Part shown: positions 12,851 through 13,459 of the stretch, one piece after another
Layout of the letters: each line of letters opens with the position of its first letter
How positions within the stretch are numbered: the first letter of the stretch is position 1
Source: an uncultured Collinsella sp.
Lineage (GTDB): Bacteria; Actinomycetota; Coriobacteriia; Coriobacteriales; Coriobacteriaceae
Direction: 5' to 3'
Length of the DNA stretch: 13,459 bases
Assembly (NCBI GenBank): GCA_902494685.1
Contig: CABUUE010000016.1
Span: forward strand, 1 to 13,459
Position numbers and translations under genes: made by a program
The notes under the pieces: generated by a model
Seen by the model: only the letters and a program-made list of their open reading frames with translations
What the model was told of the DNA's origin: nothing
Databases searched by the model: none

Positions 12851-13459
12851 GTGAACCGCGATTTCGCCTCATCGCTCATCCAGCTCAACAACACGTTCTA
12901 TCGCGAGCACTCCGCCTCCTTTTCCGATACGCGCCAGGCCCCGTGGCCCGGCTGGGTGCGCACCATGGACATCGCGCTCGAACAGCTCGACGTCGCCACG
13001 ATCGAGCATCCCGTCCGCGTCTTCGATCTCGCCTGCGGCAATATGCGATTCGAGAACTTTGCCGCCGGCGGCACGCTGGCTGCCAAAGGCATGGACGGCA
13101 CGAGCCCCTCGGCAGACGCCAGCTGCCCCTTCGAGTTCTATGGCGTCGACTCGTGCCAGGACCTGGCCATCGATGCACGCGGCCACGCCCTGCGCATTCC
13201 TAACTTGCACTTCCAAGAACTCGACGTGCTCGATGCCCTCATGAAACTCAACCCCGCCGAGACGCCCGACGTGCTTTTCGACGCCCCGCTCGCCGACATC
13301 TCGGTCTGCTTTGGCTTTATGCACCACGTGCCGTCGTGCGAGTACCGCGTACGCGTGCTCGACGCCCTGGTGCGGCAGACGCGCCCGGGCGGCATCATCG
13401 CCATCAGCTTTTGGGAGTTTATGAACGACGAGCGCATGGCGCGCAAGGCCGTTCGAGCC
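12851..13459 (+). CDS. Class I SAM-dependent methyltransferase, Trm9/ALKBH8-like (partial, 3' end cut)
   Basis: The frame is open from GTG 12851 to the window edge, giving 203 residues without a stop. The start is supported by GGAGGG at 12834-12839; an in-frame ATG at 12803 has no ribosome site. The N-terminus FYREHSASFSDTRQAPWPGW (16-35) recalls the YxxxAxxFSxTRxxPWP opening of Trm9 and ALKBH8 tRNA wobble-uridine methyltransferases. The SAM site follows: VFDLACGNMRF (57-67) as motif I, FYGVDSCQDL (96-105) as the acidic strand end, and ADISVCFGFMHHVPS (148-162) with the paired His. Next come RVRVLDALVRQTRPGG (166-181) and IAISFWEF (183-190). The methyltransferase fold is clear. The specific Trm9 link rests on my reading of the motif pattern; a general small-molecule or protein methyltransferase is possible. 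The C-terminus, which would help decide, lies outside. Confidence 0.75.
   Translation, partial: MNRDFASSLIQLNNTFYREHSASFSDTRQAPWPGWVRTMDIALEQLDVATIEHPVRVFDLACGNMRFENFAAGGTLAAKGMDGTSPSADASCPFEFYGVDSCQDLAIDARGHALRIPNLHFQELDVLDALMKLNPAETPDVLFDAPLADISVCFGFMHHVPSCEYRVRVLDALVRQTRPGGIIAISFWEFMNDERMARKAVRA

Noticed and set aside
1..13459. CRISPR arrays, tRNA or rRNA genes, insertion sequences, integrase or attachment sites
   Set aside because: I found no regularly spaced repeats, cloverleaf-like segments, transposase or integrase frames, or long direct repeats flanking the defence operon.

Overview
The window reads as an ordinary stretch of a GC-rich, gene-dense chromosome of a Gram-positive Actinomycetota member. 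I suspect a gut Coriobacteriia of the Collinsella type. The basis is codon usage, a cell-wall-sorting-like protein tail at the left edge, GTG starts with strong GGAGG ribosome sites, and a radical-SAM Elp3. The genus is an inference from style; nothing in the window proves it.

Layout, left to right. (1) 1-1551: the tail of a surface-anchored protein, then a secreted protein of unknown function. (2) 1641-2357: a DUF554 membrane protein with its own extended -10 promoter. (3) 2447-8050: three plus-strand genes that I identify as a Shango anti-phage system. They encode a TerB-N/TerB-C protein (SngA), a BrxD-like P-loop ATPase (SngB, overlapping sngA by 8 nt) and an Lhr/BrxHI-like superfamily 2 helicase (SngC). 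A 116-nt gap holding a perfect 9-bp hairpin separates sngB from sngC. (4) 8077-10863, minus strand: elp3 followed with zero spacing by a membrane-anchored spermidine-synthase-like protein. (5) 10962-12583, minus strand: a two-gene operon of a membrane-anchored XRE-family regulator and a DUF4097-type repeat protein, closed by a very strong hairpin. (6) 12584-12850: a divergent intergenic region rich in inverted repeats. (7) 12851 to the window end: a truncated class I methyltransferase whose N-terminus resembles Trm9/ALKBH8 tRNA methyltransferases.

How the genes work together. Shango is the standout system. It is already described in the literature, so it is not new as a system. This version has a hairpin between sngB and sngC, a roughly 100-residue polar insert in the helicase, and a long acidic linker inside the TerB-C region of SngA. 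It sits among housekeeping-type genes with no visible mobile element. A second possible theme is tRNA wobble modification: Elp3 builds the cm5U34 intermediate in characterised systems, and the Trm9-like enzyme about 2 kb away would methylate it. That link is speculative. I see no rRNA, tRNA, CRISPR array or insertion sequence, and no gene-free stretch longer than about 270 bases.
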